A stretch of 51,476 nt of DNA from Clostridia bacterium (GCA_030524345.1 JAUNGP010000014.1:1-51476), one strand, 5' to 3'. Shown: positions 41,195-49,664, numbered from the stretch's first letter. Notes: generated by a model from the sequence alone, not told the origin. A program made the numbers and translations.

Positions 41195-41455
41195 GTGGCA
41201 CATAAAAAAGGTATGGGTTCTACTAAAAATGGTAGAGATAGTGAATCAAAAAGATTAGGCGCTAAGAGAGCAGATGGACAATTCGTTTTAGCAGGCAATA
41301 TATTATACAGACAAAGAGGAACTAAAATACATCCAGGTACTAATGTTGGCATTGGTAAAGATGACACATTATATTCTTTAATTGACGGTGTAGTAAAATT
41401 CGAAAGAAAGGGTAGAAGTGATAAAAAAGTTAGTGTTTACCCAGTAGAAGAGTAA
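41195..41455 (+). CDS. rpmA: 50S ribosomal protein L27 (no N-terminal extension)
   Basis: 86 residues: [20 protein letters not shown] and [15 protein letters not shown] identify L27. The start is MAHKKG, as in Gram-negative bacteria; the Firmicutes-type leader with the FFA-S cleavage site for Prp is missing, in keeping with the absent prp gene. GTG start with AAAGGAGTG upstream. Confidence 0.97.
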   Translation: MAHKKGMGSTKNGRDSESKRLGAKRADGQFVLAGNILYRQRGTKIHPGTNVGIGKDDTLYSLIDGVVKFERKGRSDKKVSVYPVEE

Positions 41456-41466
41456 GTTAGTTAATA

Positions 41467-41499
41467 CAGCAGATAATCTTTTGATTATCTGCTTTTCAA
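41467..41499 (+). terminator. Terminator of the rplU-rpmA operon
   Basis: Perfect 10-bp stem GCAGATAATC / GATTATCTGC with TTTT loop, then TTTT. Confidence 0.88.
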
Positions 41500-41520
41500 A
41501 TATTTAGGGGGTTGAATTAA

Positions 41521-42288
41521 GTGTATAGTTTTGATGAAATACAAAGGAAATTTGAAGATTTTACTAATTTGTATAATGCAAACAGTTATATTGTAAATGC
41601 TAAAAAGGATCATGTATATAATGTAGCTAATAATTCAATAGAAATTGCCAAGAGCCTTAATTTAAGCAAAGAAGATATTATGATAGCCTTTTTAATAGGT
41701 ATGCTACACGATATTGGTAGATTTAAAGAGGTAGAAAAATACAACGAACTAAGTGATAAGTGTGAAATGGACCATGCAGAGTATGGTTATAAATTGCTAA
41801 AAAATGGCCTTATTAATCAATTTGTGGAAATTAGGGATTATGATCATTTCATTTTTATTGCTGTAAGAATGCATAACAAATTACATATCAATAGCAGTTT
41901 AACTAGTAGAGAAAAATTATTTTGTCAAATAATTAGGGATGCGGATAAATTGGATATTTTGAAAAGACTAAGTGATAAAAACTATACATACGATTATGAT
42001 TTTGATAAGAGTCAGGAAATTTCAAGTGATGTAAAAGAGATATTTTTTCATAACGAGTCAATTCCTCATTCGATTCAAAGAAATAAAATGGATCAGGTTG
42101 TTACAAGACTTGCATTTGTTTTTGATATTAATTATAAATATACTTTAGAAAGAATCAAGAATAAAAAATACATTGATTCATATGTTGAAAACCTTAATTT
42201 AAAGGGAAATAACAAAGTAATAATTGAAAATATGAGAAAATATGCAAATGATTATTTGGACTTGAAAATAAAAGAGGAACTATCATAG
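41521..42288 (+). CDS. HD-domain phosphohydrolase
   Basis: 255 residues with the metal-binding HD pattern: H31, H63-D64 (GMLHDIGRF), a further His in MDHAEYGY and MHNK, and Asp in IIRDADKLDIL. Such proteins cleave nucleotides or phosphodiesters; the family is a general clostridial HD hydrolase and the substrate is unknown. GTG start at 41521 with GGGGGTTG upstream. It follows the L27 terminator and precedes trpS. Confidence 0.87.
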   Translation: MYSFDEIQRKFEDFTNLYNANSYIVNAKKDHVYNVANNSIEIAKSLNLSKEDIMIAFLIGMLHDIGRFKEVEKYNELSDKCEMDHAEYGYKLLKNGLINQFVEIRDYDHFIFIAVRMHNKLHINSSLTSREKLFCQIIRDADKLDILKRLSDKNYTYDYDFDKSQEISSDVKEIFFHNESIPHSIQRNKMDQVVTRLAFVFDINYKYTLERIKNKKYIDSYVENLNLKGNNKVIIENMRKYANDYLDLKIKEELS

Positions 42289-42353
42289 TATGGATTTATT
42301 AAAATAAATATTATATAATGGTAATATAAATAAATTAAGAAAAAGGTGATGAG

Positions 42354-43367
42354 ATGACAGAGAAAAAGACAATATTAACAGGGATTAGGCCTACTGGAAA
42401 TTTACATTTAGGACATTATTTTGGTGCGGTTGGAAATTGGATAAAGTTACAAGAAAACTATAATACTTTTATAGAGATAGCAGATGTTCAAGCATTAACA
42501 GACAATTTTAATAATCCTGAAAAAGTAAGGAAAAATGTTAGAGAATTGACACTTGATTTGCTTGCTTGTGGCATAGATCCTAAAAAAGCAACCATATTTA
42601 TACAGTCTAGGATACCAGAGATAGCAGAGCTTACCGTTTATTATTCTAACTTGGTTACAATAGCAAGACTTCAAAGGAATCCTACTATAAAAACTGAAAT
42701 TAGCCAGAAAAAAGAGATATTTGGAAATAGTGGGGAAAGTGTTACTTATGGATTTTTAGGATATCCTGTAAGTCAGACAGCAGATATTACAGCATTAAAT
42801 GGTAATTTGGTTCCGGTTGGGGAAGACCAATTACCACTGATTGAACAGGCAAGAGAAATTGTTCGTAAATTTAATTCTATATATGGAGAAACCTTAAAAG
42901 AACCGGAGCATCTTTTATCTAATTTACCAAGGCTAAAGGGCTTAGATGGAAATGAAAAAATGGGAAAAAGTTTAGGAAATGCCATTTTCTTAGTAGATGG
43001 TGAAGAACTAATTACTAAAAAAGTAATGGAAGCAATTACAGATAAAAATAAAATAAGAAAAGATGATAAGGCAAATCCTGATGTATGTATGGTATATTAT
43101 TATCATAAATTGGTAAGTAAAGAAAATTTAGAAACGATTTGTTACGAATGTAAAGAAGGAAAAAGAGGTTGTGTCAATTGTAAAAAAGAACTTGCAAAAA
43201 ATATGATTGAATTTTTAAAACCTATAAAAGAGCGTAGAAGATATTATGAAAATAATATGAATGAGGTAGATAAGATATTAGAAGAAGGAACAAAGCTTGC
43301 AAAACTTGAAGCTGAAAAAACTATGCATCAAGTAAAAAAAGCGATGAAGATTGATTATTTTGAGTAA
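42354..43367 (+). CDS. trpS: Tryptophanyl-tRNA synthetase
   Basis: 337-residue class I synthetase: HIGH-like GNLHLGHYFGA and KMSKS-like GNEKMGKSLGN frame the Rossmann domain. The C-terminal domain has a cysteine cluster C-x20-C-x6-C-x2-C (with one extra Cys), close to the C-x22-C-x6-C-x2-C [4Fe-4S] site of Thermotoga TrpRS, so a bound iron-sulphur cluster is likely. AAAGGTGATGAG precedes the ATG. obg follows 16 nt later. Confidence 0.95.
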   Translation: MTEKKTILTGIRPTGNLHLGHYFGAVGNWIKLQENYNTFIEIADVQALTDNFNNPEKVRKNVRELTLDLLACGIDPKKATIFIQSRIPEIAELTVYYSNLVTIARLQRNPTIKTEISQKKEIFGNSGESVTYGFLGYPVSQTADITALNGNLVPVGEDQLPLIEQAREIVRKFNSIYGETLKEPEHLLSNLPRLKGLDGNEKMGKSLGNAIFLVDGEELITKKVMEAITDKNKIRKDDKANPDVCMVYYYHKLVSKENLETICYECKEGKRGCVNCKKELAKNMIEFLKPIKERRRYYENNMNEVDKILEEGTKLAKLEAEKTMHQVKKAMKIDYFE

Positions 43368-43383
43368 AGAATAGGAGAAAAAA

Positions 43384-44658
43384 ATGGTAATAGATTATGT
43401 AAAAATATCTGTAAAAGCGGGTGATGGTGGAAATGGTGCGATAAGCTTTAGAAGAGAGAAATATGTTGCAAATGGCGGGCCTGATGGTGGAGATGGGGGC
43501 CGTGGCGGTAATGTATATTTAAAAGTTGATAGCAATACGAGTACATTACTTGATTTTAAATATAAGAAGAAGTTTAAAGCCGAAGATGGAAAAAAAGGAG
43601 AGGGAGCTAGACGTACTGGAAAATCTGGACAAGATTTATACATATCAGTTCCTAAAGGTACAATTGTAAGAGATATTGATAAAGATGCTATTGTAGTAGA
43701 TTTGTCAAATGATAATCAAACATATTTGATAGCAAAAGGTGGAAAAGGTGGAAGAGGAAATTCTAGATTTGCTACACCTACAAGACAAGTTCCAAATTTT
43801 GCTGAACAGGGATCTAAGGGAGCAGAAAAAAATCTTGAATTAGAGTTAAAAATGCTTGCTGATGTTGGACTTTTAGGTTTTCCAAATGTTGGAAAATCTA
43901 CCATTATATCTACTGTGTCTTCTGCTAAGCCTAAAATTGCAAACTATCATTTTACGACTTTAGAGCCTGCACTTGGTGTAGTAAAGCCTAAAAATGGAGA
44001 ACCTTTTGTTATGGCAGACATTCCTGGTATCATAGAAGGAGCAAGTGATGGGGTAGGTCTTGGTCTTACATTTTTAAAACATATTGAAAGGACAAGACTT
44101 CTACTACATGTGATTGATGTTACAGGCTCAGAGGGAAGAAATCCTGTGGATGATTTTTATAACATTAATAATGAGTTGAAAAAATATAGTGAGAAATTAT
44201 TTGCTAAAAAGCAAATAGTAGTTGCAAATAAAATGGATTCCTTAACAAATGATACGTTACTGGAAGAATTGGAAGAGGTATGTAAAAAGGAGAATTTAAA
44301 ATTATTTAAGATATCTGCTGTTACAAGACAGGGACTAGATGAGTTAGTTGAATATTTAGCAGAGGAATTAAAACATATTCCTAAAGAAGATATTGTTGCA
44401 ATAGATGAAATGTATGATGTGGAAGAGGCAGTTGATCAGGAATGGTTTGTAGAGAAAGTATCAGATGATTATTATACTGTTACTGGAGCACCGATCGAAA
44501 GGCTTATGAGTAAAGTAAACATATTTGATATTGAATCTAGGCAGTATATGCAAAGGACGTTAAATGCAATTGGTGTTATGACTAAATTAAAAGAGTTAGG
44601 ATTAAAGTCTGGAGACATTATAGACGTTCTTGGGTATCAAATGGAATATAGTGAATGA
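43384..44658 (+). CDS. obgE: Obg family GTPase
   Basis: 424 residues: Gly-rich Obg fold (about 1-157, NGGPDGGDGGRGGNVYL; GGKGGRGNSRFATPTRQVPN), G domain with G1 GFPNVGKST, G3 ADIPGIIEGA and G4 ANKMD, and the C-terminal OCT domain (WFVEKVSDDYYTVTGAPIER). An essential GTPase of 50S assembly and growth/sporulation control. In Bacillales obg lies beside rplU-rpmA; here trpS and an HD gene are inserted. Confidence 0.97.
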   Translation: MVIDYVKISVKAGDGGNGAISFRREKYVANGGPDGGDGGRGGNVYLKVDSNTSTLLDFKYKKKFKAEDGKKGEGARRTGKSGQDLYISVPKGTIVRDIDKDAIVVDLSNDNQTYLIAKGGKGGRGNSRFATPTRQVPNFAEQGSKGAEKNLELELKMLADVGLLGFPNVGKSTIISTVSSAKPKIANYHFTTLEPALGVVKPKNGEPFVMADIPGIIEGASDGVGLGLTFLKHIERTRLLLHVIDVTGSEGRNPVDDFYNINNELKKYSEKLFAKKQIVVANKMDSLTNDTLLEELEEVCKKENLKLFKISAVTRQGLDELVEYLAEELKHIPKEDIVAIDEMYDVEEAVDQEWFVEKVSDDYYTVTGAPIERLMSKVNIFDIESRQYMQRTLNAIGVMTKLKELGLKSGDIIDVLGYQMEYSE

Positions 44659-44699
44659 AAATACACCCCAATGTATAGAAACATTGGAGGTGTATTTTA
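44659..44699. terminator. Bidirectional terminator after obg
   Basis: AATACACCCCAATGT / ACATTGGAGGTGTATT with a small bulge and 6-nt loop, T-runs on both strands. Confidence 0.88.
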
Positions 44700-45392
44700 T
44701 TTGAAGTTTTTATAAAGTTTTTCAATAATAGGTTTCATTTTTAAGAAAGTTCCCATGCCAAAAAAGTATAATAGTGAGATTAATACCAGCCAAGGAATTG
44801 TCTTAAAATAACCAAAGAAAATACAAATTGTATAACTCGCCCCTAAAAAACCACTCAGTATTCCGCCAACTAGTTCATGTTTTAAATGACCTACACGTTT
44901 TAATGCTTCATTATCAATTGCTTCAAAAGTTTCAGTGATAACATCTGTTACAATTGTCTTTTTTTCTAATATTTCAATAGAGTTTGAATCAATGGAACTT
45001 GAATTTGCAATTAAATCTTTTAAGTTTTTTAAGTTTTGGTTTGTATTGTCTTGTCTGTGCCGTTGACCAACTGCATCTCTCATTGCAATTCCTGCAAGAG
45101 TCGCCATGATGAGAACAGATTTAATGTCAGAGAGTGCCTTCCAAATTTCCATGGCCTGATTTTTTCCATAGAAAGTCAGAAATACAACAATACACAGACT
45201 ACTAATGACAACTGCCGTATGAGTAGATGGAAAGTCGCCATCTGCAAAGAGCATATTTAGATGAAATTTTTCGCCTAAATAGAGTTTTAGTAAGACCTTA
45301 AAAGTTTGTGTAGAAGCCCATGTAAAAAATAGTGCTAAGATTACAAAGGTAATAAGGCTTTTATAAATGTTATCACTAATTAGTAAAACCAT
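44697..45392 (-). CDS. DUF212 / divergent PAP2-type membrane protein (YuiD-like)
   Basis: 231 residues, about five membrane helices. The blocks GDFPSTHTAVVISSLC, MRDAVGQRHRQ and GHLKHELVGGILSGFLGA are those of DUF212 proteins, distant relatives of PAP2 phosphatases. ATG 45392 is chosen (GGAGG 7 nt upstream) over TTG 45398, which touches the SD. An internal hydrophilic insertion of about 50 residues (about 115-165) is longer than usual. Confidence 0.83.
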   Translation of the reverse strand: MVLLISDNIYKSLITFVILALFFTWASTQTFKVLLKLYLGEKFHLNMLFADGDFPSTHTAVVISSLCIVVFLTFYGKNQAMEIWKALSDIKSVLIMATLAGIAMRDAVGQRHRQDNTNQNLKNLKDLIANSSSIDSNSIEILEKKTIVTDVITETFEAIDNEALKRVGHLKHELVGGILSGFLGASYTICIFFGYFKTIPWLVLISLLYFFGMGTFLKMKPIIEKLYKNFK

Positions 45393-45439
45393 TTCCAATC
45401 CTCCAGTCGTTTTAATTTATATATATATTAAACAGGTAT

Positions 45440-45468
45440 ATTATACTATATTTGTTATTTTTTGTCAA
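45440..45468 (-). promoter_or_regulatory. Consensus promoter of the DUF212 gene
   Basis: Minus strand: TTGACA (45468-45463), 17 bp, TATAAT (45445-45440). Confidence 0.88.
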
Positions 45469-45517
45469 AAATACATTAACTTTCAATAAGAGGAAATAAT
45501 AAGTTTAGGTGGTATTT

Positions 45518-46147
45518 ATGATCATTTTATTCATTATTTTAATACTTGTGATAAGCATAATAGTGATACCAGTTAGGTTTAAAATACAGTATAGAGAAGA
45601 TGAAAAAAAGAATTTACAAGTGAAAAATAAGATAGAAATATATATTTTGTATTTTATTAAAATAAAAACAGTGAAAATGAAAGATAAAAGCAATATAGAC
45701 AAGGAAGATGGCGAATATAGAGTCAATGCAATATATAAAATTTTAAATATGTATCTTAAATATTTAAGGCAACAAGAAATGATAATGACTAAGGAAGATC
45801 TTAAAAAAATTTTTGATAGTATATATATTGAAAAAATGAATTTGAAATTTGGAATAAATCTTTCAAACCCTATTTTAAACGCTTATGTGATTGTTTTGGC
45901 AAATACCATTATCAATATGTTTATTATGAAAAATGAAAGAAAAATGAAATTAAAAAATATAGAATATTCTACATACGTATCAGAAAACATATTTAATTTA
46001 AAATTAAATTGTATAATTAGGTTTCATTTAGCCAATACTATTATTACAATAATTAAAATGATTATTAGAATAAGAGAGGTGAGTAAGAAAAATGGAAAAG
46101 AATCATCCAATAGATTCTCTAATGCTAACAGCTATGACATCAATTGA
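45518..46147 (+). CDS. ytfI: DUF2953 membrane protein (YtfI-like)
   Basis: 209 residues: an N-terminal membrane helix (about 2-20, MIILFIILILVISIIVIPV), a basic middle part, and the DUF2953 pattern (NLKFGINLSNPILNAYVIVL). In B. subtilis ytfI precedes ytfJ, and here it overlaps the ytfJ start by 56 nt, so the pair is tightly coupled. Start ATG 45518 lies 5 nt after TAGGTGG. The C-terminal end after about 190 is polar and varies. Confidence 0.8.
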   Translation: MIILFIILILVISIIVIPVRFKIQYREDEKKNLQVKNKIEIYILYFIKIKTVKMKDKSNIDKEDGEYRVNAIYKILNMYLKYLRQQEMIMTKEDLKKIFDSIYIEKMNLKFGINLSNPILNAYVIVLANTIINMFIMKNERKMKLKNIEYSTYVSENIFNLKLNCIIRFHLANTIITIIKMIIRIREVSKKNGKESSNRFSNANSYDIN

Positions 46148-46544
46148 AAATATGATTGATGTAAATACAGTTGTTGGTGATATGATAACAAGTCCAGATG
46201 GAACAGTCATCATACCTGTATCTAAAGTATGCTTTGGATTTGCAGCAGGCGGTAGTGAGTTTAATACAAATAAGTTAAACAAATTTTCTGAAAATGCTAA
46301 ATTACCTTTTGGTGGAGGTAGTGGAGCCGGTGTCAATATTGCTCCAATGGGATTTTTGGTAGTAAAAGATGGTAATACAAAACTTCTTAGTATGGATGGA
46401 ACAAATGCAATTGATAGGCTTGTTGATATGGTTCCAGATATAGTAAATAAAGCCAATACACTAATTCAAAAGGCGGTAGAAAAACCTAAGAATACGCAAC
46501 CTAAAGTTCAAGCGCAAGAGCAAAGTCCAGATGACATGGAATAA
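46092..46544 (+). CDS. ytfJ: GerW/YtfJ family spore protein
   Basis: 150 residues: MTSIENMIDVNTVVGDMITS, IPVSKVCFGFAAGGSEF and PFGGGSGAGVNIAPMGFLVV are the conserved blocks of GerW (YtfJ), needed for normal spore germination in Bacillus and Clostridium relatives. The C-terminus is a Gln/Pro/Lys-rich tail. GAGGTGA lies about 9 nt before the ATG, inside ytfI. Confidence 0.93.
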   Translation: MEKNHPIDSLMLTAMTSIENMIDVNTVVGDMITSPDGTVIIPVSKVCFGFAAGGSEFNTNKLNKFSENAKLPFGGGSGAGVNIAPMGFLVVKDGNTKLLSMDGTNAIDRLVDMVPDIVNKANTLIQKAVEKPKNTQPKVQAQEQSPDDME

Positions 46545-46550
46545 TAAAAG

Positions 46551-46577
46551 AACCCAAGGAGATATCTCCTTGGGCAC
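46551..46577. terminator. Perfect 22-bp palindrome, likely bidirectional terminator
   Basis: Bases 46553-46574 form a perfect palindrome (arms CCCAAGGAGAT / ATCTCCTTGGG, no loop). It is followed by CACCTTTTG on plus and TTCTTTTATT on minus, so it works best on the minus strand. Confidence 0.6.
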
Positions 46578-46587
46578 CTTTTGAGAA

Positions 46588-47226
46588 TTAAGCTTTTCTG
46601 CGGAATGGGACAATTTTCCCTTCCCCAGTTTCTTTTTCTTTTTCTTGCTCCTGGATTTTGCGACGGCGAGGCTTCTCAGTGGTATAAATACCAACCCTTT
46701 GATTACCTGTTATTTTGCCGTATGCAAAGATACCAGCAATAACAACACACTGGACCAATGTCATAATCAGCCATGCTACTGCCTTAAATAAAGCGGTCAA
46801 GACCATTTCCAGTATATCTACAACATTGCAGAGTACATGTAAAAAGTCTCTAGCATAGCCTTTACGCTGGTGTACCATGAATGCACTAACTTTTGTGACG
46901 AGCACGAGCTGAGTTACCGTCATTATGAACTGAGTTATAAATAATCCGATTTTAAGTAATGGATTCATATTTGCAACCCATGCAACATATTTATCCTTAC
47001 TCTGTTTTAGTTCATCTCGACGAGCTTCCACATCACTTACCAGTTCGTGCTGTTTATTCAGGTCACGTGTGTAAGTTTCCTGATAGTACCGACTCTCATC
47101 AGTGAGACTATTCATTTTCCAGCTAGTAGAAAAAGTCTTCCACGTAAGGAATCCGCCTACCAGTGTGGTAGCTACTAAGATAACGAGTGCTAATACTGCT
47201 AATTTTCTCAAAGTACGTTTTTTCAT
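46588..47226 (-). CDS. Compositionally foreign membrane protein with coiled coil
   Basis: 212 residues: a basic N-terminus, one membrane helix (about 8-30), a charged coiled coil (about 48-80, SRYYQETYTRDLNKQHELVSD), then two further hydrophobic segments (about 83-107, 130-170) and a very basic/acidic tail (KPRRRKIQEQEKEKETGEG). The gene is visibly richer in G+C (about 43-45% in sampled lines) than its neighbours, with codons such as CTG and CGT that they avoid, so it was probably acquired. ATG 47226 has GGAGGG 8 nt upstream; the frame's earlier ATG (47259) is not used. No family recognised. Confidence 0.72.
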   Translation of the reverse strand: MKKRTLRKLAVLALVILVATTLVGGFLTWKTFSTSWKMNSLTDESRYYQETYTRDLNKQHELVSDVEARRDELKQSKDKYVAWVANMNPLLKIGLFITQFIMTVTQLVLVTKVSAFMVHQRKGYARDFLHVLCNVVDILEMVLTALFKAVAWLIMTLVQCVVIAGIFAYGKITGNQRVGIYTTEKPRRRKIQEQEKEKETGEGKIVPFRRKA

Positions 47227-47276
47227 TTTTTTACCCTCCAAATTTTTTTTGTCCTGCATTCGCGTTATATATAAAA

Positions 47277-47331
47277 AGTCCTGTAAATTGGGAGGTTAAT
47301 GAATTACCGTCCCGTATAATCAACAAGGACT
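47277..47331 (-). promoter_or_regulatory. Attenuator-like leader structure
   Basis: In the roughly 120-nt leader of the minus-strand gene, AGTCCT (47331-47326) pairs with AGGACT (47282-47277), which is followed by TTTTTATATATAA. A nested GGGacGGT / ACCtCCC hairpin lies between. A second GCAGGAC (47257-47251) close to the SD could compete for the same AGTCCT. Confidence 0.45.
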
Positions 47332-47353
47332 CATTAAAAAAGTTCCTATACCT

Positions 47354-47382
47354 ATTATATCACATTTTACATAAATTTACAA
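47354..47382 (-). promoter_or_regulatory. Promoter of the foreign membrane-protein gene
   Basis: Minus strand: TTGTAA (47382-47377), 17 bp, TATAAT (47359-47354). It diverges from the ligase promoter at 47403. Confidence 0.6.
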
Positions 47383-47402
47383 ATTAAGTGCTTCTAGTCT
47401 AT

Positions 47403-47431
47403 TTGACTTTTTATCTTAATAAATATATAAT
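47403..47431 (+). promoter_or_regulatory. Promoter of the acyl-CoA ligase gene
   Basis: TTGACT (47403-47408), 17 bp, TATAAT (47426-47431). Confidence 0.85.
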
Positions 47432-47464
47432 TAAGAATATATTATTTTATGGAGGGAAATGGTT

Positions 47465-49210
47465 ATGGAGGATACATTTCAAGAACTTAAAAACTTAAAT
47501 TCATTGAAAGATGTTGTGAATGATAGATTTGAAAAATTTAATGATAGAATTGCTTTTTTAGATAAAGATGGATCTTCTAACTATAAAGAAATAACATATA
47601 TAGATTTGAAAGGAAAGATAAACTCATTTGGTACAGTTCTTTTAGAGAAATTTCATTTAAATGGGAAAAAAATAGCCGTTATTGGAGAGAATAGTTACAG
47701 ATGGTATATAACATATATGGCCACAATATGCGGAGTGGGAATCATAGTTCCTCTTGATAAAGAGCTTCCTTCAAATGAGATATTAAATTTGATTAAAAGA
47801 TCAGATGCTAAATGTATTGTTTACTCTAGTAGGAGAGAAGAATTAATTAATCAAATAAAAGATGAATTAGATGAAGATATGATATATATTAATATGAACA
47901 TGAAAGAACATAGTGAATGTACTTTTTCTTTTGATCAACTTATAGAAGAAGGAAAAGAAATGATAAAAAGTGGTGATAGAAATTATCTAGATGCTATTGT
48001 AGAGAAAGAAGAATTTAGAATATTGTTATTTACTTCTGGTACTATGTCTACGTCAAAAGGGGTCATGTTAAGCCATAAAAATTTAATTGCTAACACACTT
48101 GCTTGTTATAAACTAGTCCCACAAGTTGGAAGTTTTACTTTTATTTCGGTCCTTCCAATACATCATACCTATGAATTTTCTTTAACATATCTCTATGCAA
48201 CTTGTATGGGAGCAAAAGTTGGTATATGTGAAGGGCTAAAATATATGTCTAAAAATATAAAAGAAATCAAACCAGACATACTTATTGTGGTTCCTGCAAT
48301 TATCGAGAGAGTTAATCAAAAGATAGAAAAAAGTATTCAAGATTCTGGGAAAGAAAAGGCAATTTCTTTTGCTAAAAAAATAACTAATGGTTTAAGCAAA
48401 ATAGGAATTGATTTGAGGAGAATCGTATTTAAAAAAATACAGGAAAACTTTGGCGGAAATTTGAAATACTTGCTTTGTGGAGCTGCTCCATTGGACAAAG
48501 AACTCATTCAAAAAATGGAGGCTTACGGCTTTATATTTATGCAGGGGTATGGCGCAACAGAAGCTTCTCCGTTAATATCAGCTACTACTCTTGATAATAG
48601 AGTGGCAGGAACAGTTGGAAAAGCAGTTTATGGTACTGAGTTAAGAATTGATTTGAGTGGTAATGAAGACGAAAATAGTAATATTGGTGAAATCATTACC
48701 AAAGGTGATAATATTATGATTGGATATTATCAAGATGAAAAGAAAACAGCAGAGGCTTTAAGGAAAGGTTGGTTTTATACTGGAGATTTAGGTTACTTTG
48801 ATATGCATGGTAATTTGGTTGTAACTGGTAGAAGTAAAAATGTGATTGTTACATCGAATGGAAAGAATATTTATCCAGAAGAAATTGAAAATGAGATAAA
48901 CAAAATTTCACTTGTAAAAGAATCGATGGTTTATGGAAAAAAGGACAAGAAGAATAAGCAAGAACTAATTGTAACTGCAAGAGTTACTTTGGATAAAGAA
49001 TATTTAGAAGAAACTTATGGAAAGAAGAAGCCTACAGATAAAGAAATATATAATATGATTTGGAATGAGATAAAGAAAATTAATAGAAGTATGGTTTCAT
49101 ATAAAGCTATTAAAAAATTAGAAGTGAAAAATGAGGATTTTGTAAAAACCACTACTTTAAAGATAAAAAGGTTAGAAGAAATTGAGAAAAATACAGGCAA
49201 GAGAAAATAG
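47465..49210 (+). CDS. Long-chain fatty acyl-CoA/AMP-forming ligase
   Basis: 581-residue ANL-family enzyme: AMP-binding P-loop TSGTMSTSKGVMLSHKN (A3, about 190), GYGATEASPLIS (A5), YTGDLGYFD (A7) and the C-terminal lid with NGKNIYPEEIENEI; the final catalytic Lys region is KTTTLKIKR. It activates a carboxylic acid, probably a fatty acid, as acyl-AMP and then the thioester. The SD GGAGGG is 8 nt before ATG 47465; ATG 47459 lies too close. Monogenic, with its own promoter and terminator. Confidence 0.92.
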   Translation: MEDTFQELKNLNSLKDVVNDRFEKFNDRIAFLDKDGSSNYKEITYIDLKGKINSFGTVLLEKFHLNGKKIAVIGENSYRWYITYMATICGVGIIVPLDKELPSNEILNLIKRSDAKCIVYSSRREELINQIKDELDEDMIYINMNMKEHSECTFSFDQLIEEGKEMIKSGDRNYLDAIVEKEEFRILLFTSGTMSTSKGVMLSHKNLIANTLACYKLVPQVGSFTFISVLPIHHTYEFSLTYLYATCMGAKVGICEGLKYMSKNIKEIKPDILIVVPAIIERVNQKIEKSIQDSGKEKAISFAKKITNGLSKIGIDLRRIVFKKIQENFGGNLKYLLCGAAPLDKELIQKMEAYGFIFMQGYGATEASPLISATTLDNRVAGTVGKAVYGTELRIDLSGNEDENSNIGEIITKGDNIMIGYYQDEKKTAEALRKGWFYTGDLGYFDMHGNLVVTGRSKNVIVTSNGKNIYPEEIENEINKISLVKESMVYGKKDKKNKQELIVTARVTLDKEYLEETYGKKKPTDKEIYNMIWNEIKKINRSMVSYKAIKKLEVKNEDFVKTTTLKIKRLEEIEKNTGKRK

Positions 49211-49232
49211 GAGTACACATCAGAATATATTA

Positions 49233-49268
49233 AAAAGCCCATAACAATTGTTATGAGCTTCTTTTTTA
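49233..49268. terminator. Bidirectional terminator
   Basis: AAGCCCATAAC, AATT loop, GTTATGAGCTT (one mismatch), then CTTTTTTT; it also ends the minus-strand gene at 49266. Confidence 0.87.
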
Positions 49269-49502
49269 AAACAAATTTCCTTGACTGTCTACTAAGCCTG
49301 TCTTTTTGCACCATTTGCATTGGTGTTTTGTGGCAGTTCCATAAGGATCGTCACTATATATTTCTACTATATCGTATTGATGACTATGCCAGCCAATTTT
49401 ACAAAAGATTTTTTGCAAAAATTTGACATGATCAGCGATCATATACGAAAATAATGGAATTACTAGTACAGCGACTAAAAAAATGATAATGGGTAATTTC
49501 AT
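49266..49502 (-). CDS. Small membrane protein with DUF1660-like zinc motif
   Basis: 78 residues: one N-terminal membrane helix (about 3-23), then FCKIGWHSHQYDIVEI and HQCKWCKKTG, that is paired Cys/His residues as in small DUF1660-type zinc proteins of phages and Firmicutes. Strong SD (AAAGGAG) and perfect promoter upstream. Function unknown. Confidence 0.7.
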   Translation of the reverse strand: MKLPIIIFLVAVLVIPLFSYMIADHVKFLQKIFCKIGWHSHQYDIVEIYSDDPYGTATKHQCKWCKKTGLVDSQGNLF

Positions 49503-49548
49503 GTCCTTCTCCTTTACTAAAAAAGATAATTGTTGTTTAAATAACCTG

Positions 49549-49577
49549 ATTATAGCATACTAATCATAATATGTCAA
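49549..49577 (-). promoter_or_regulatory. Perfect consensus promoter (minus strand)
   Basis: TTGACA (49577-49572), 17 bp, TATAAT (49554-49549). It diverges from the promoter at 49584; the two -35 boxes are 6 bp apart. Confidence 0.88.
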
Positions 49578-49583
49578 TTTTAT

Positions 49584-49611
49584 TTGACATAATTTAAAAA
49601 GATAATATAAT
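49584..49611 (+). promoter_or_regulatory. Consensus promoter, 16-bp spacer
   Basis: TTGACA (49584-49589), 16 bp, TATAAT (49606-49611), upstream of the small frameshifted gene. Confidence 0.75.
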
Positions 49612-49664
49612 TAATAAAAAATTTTGTGTTCTAAAAATATAATTATATATTAGGAGGAGAAAAT

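Noticed and set aside
42314-42319. TATAAT upstream of trpS as a promoter
   Set aside because: The hexamer at the -35 position (TGGATT) is poor; in such A+T-rich DNA a lone TATAAT is weak evidence.
42289-42353. T-box leader before trpS
   Set aside because: The intergenic space is only 65 nt and lacks the T-box sequence and terminator.
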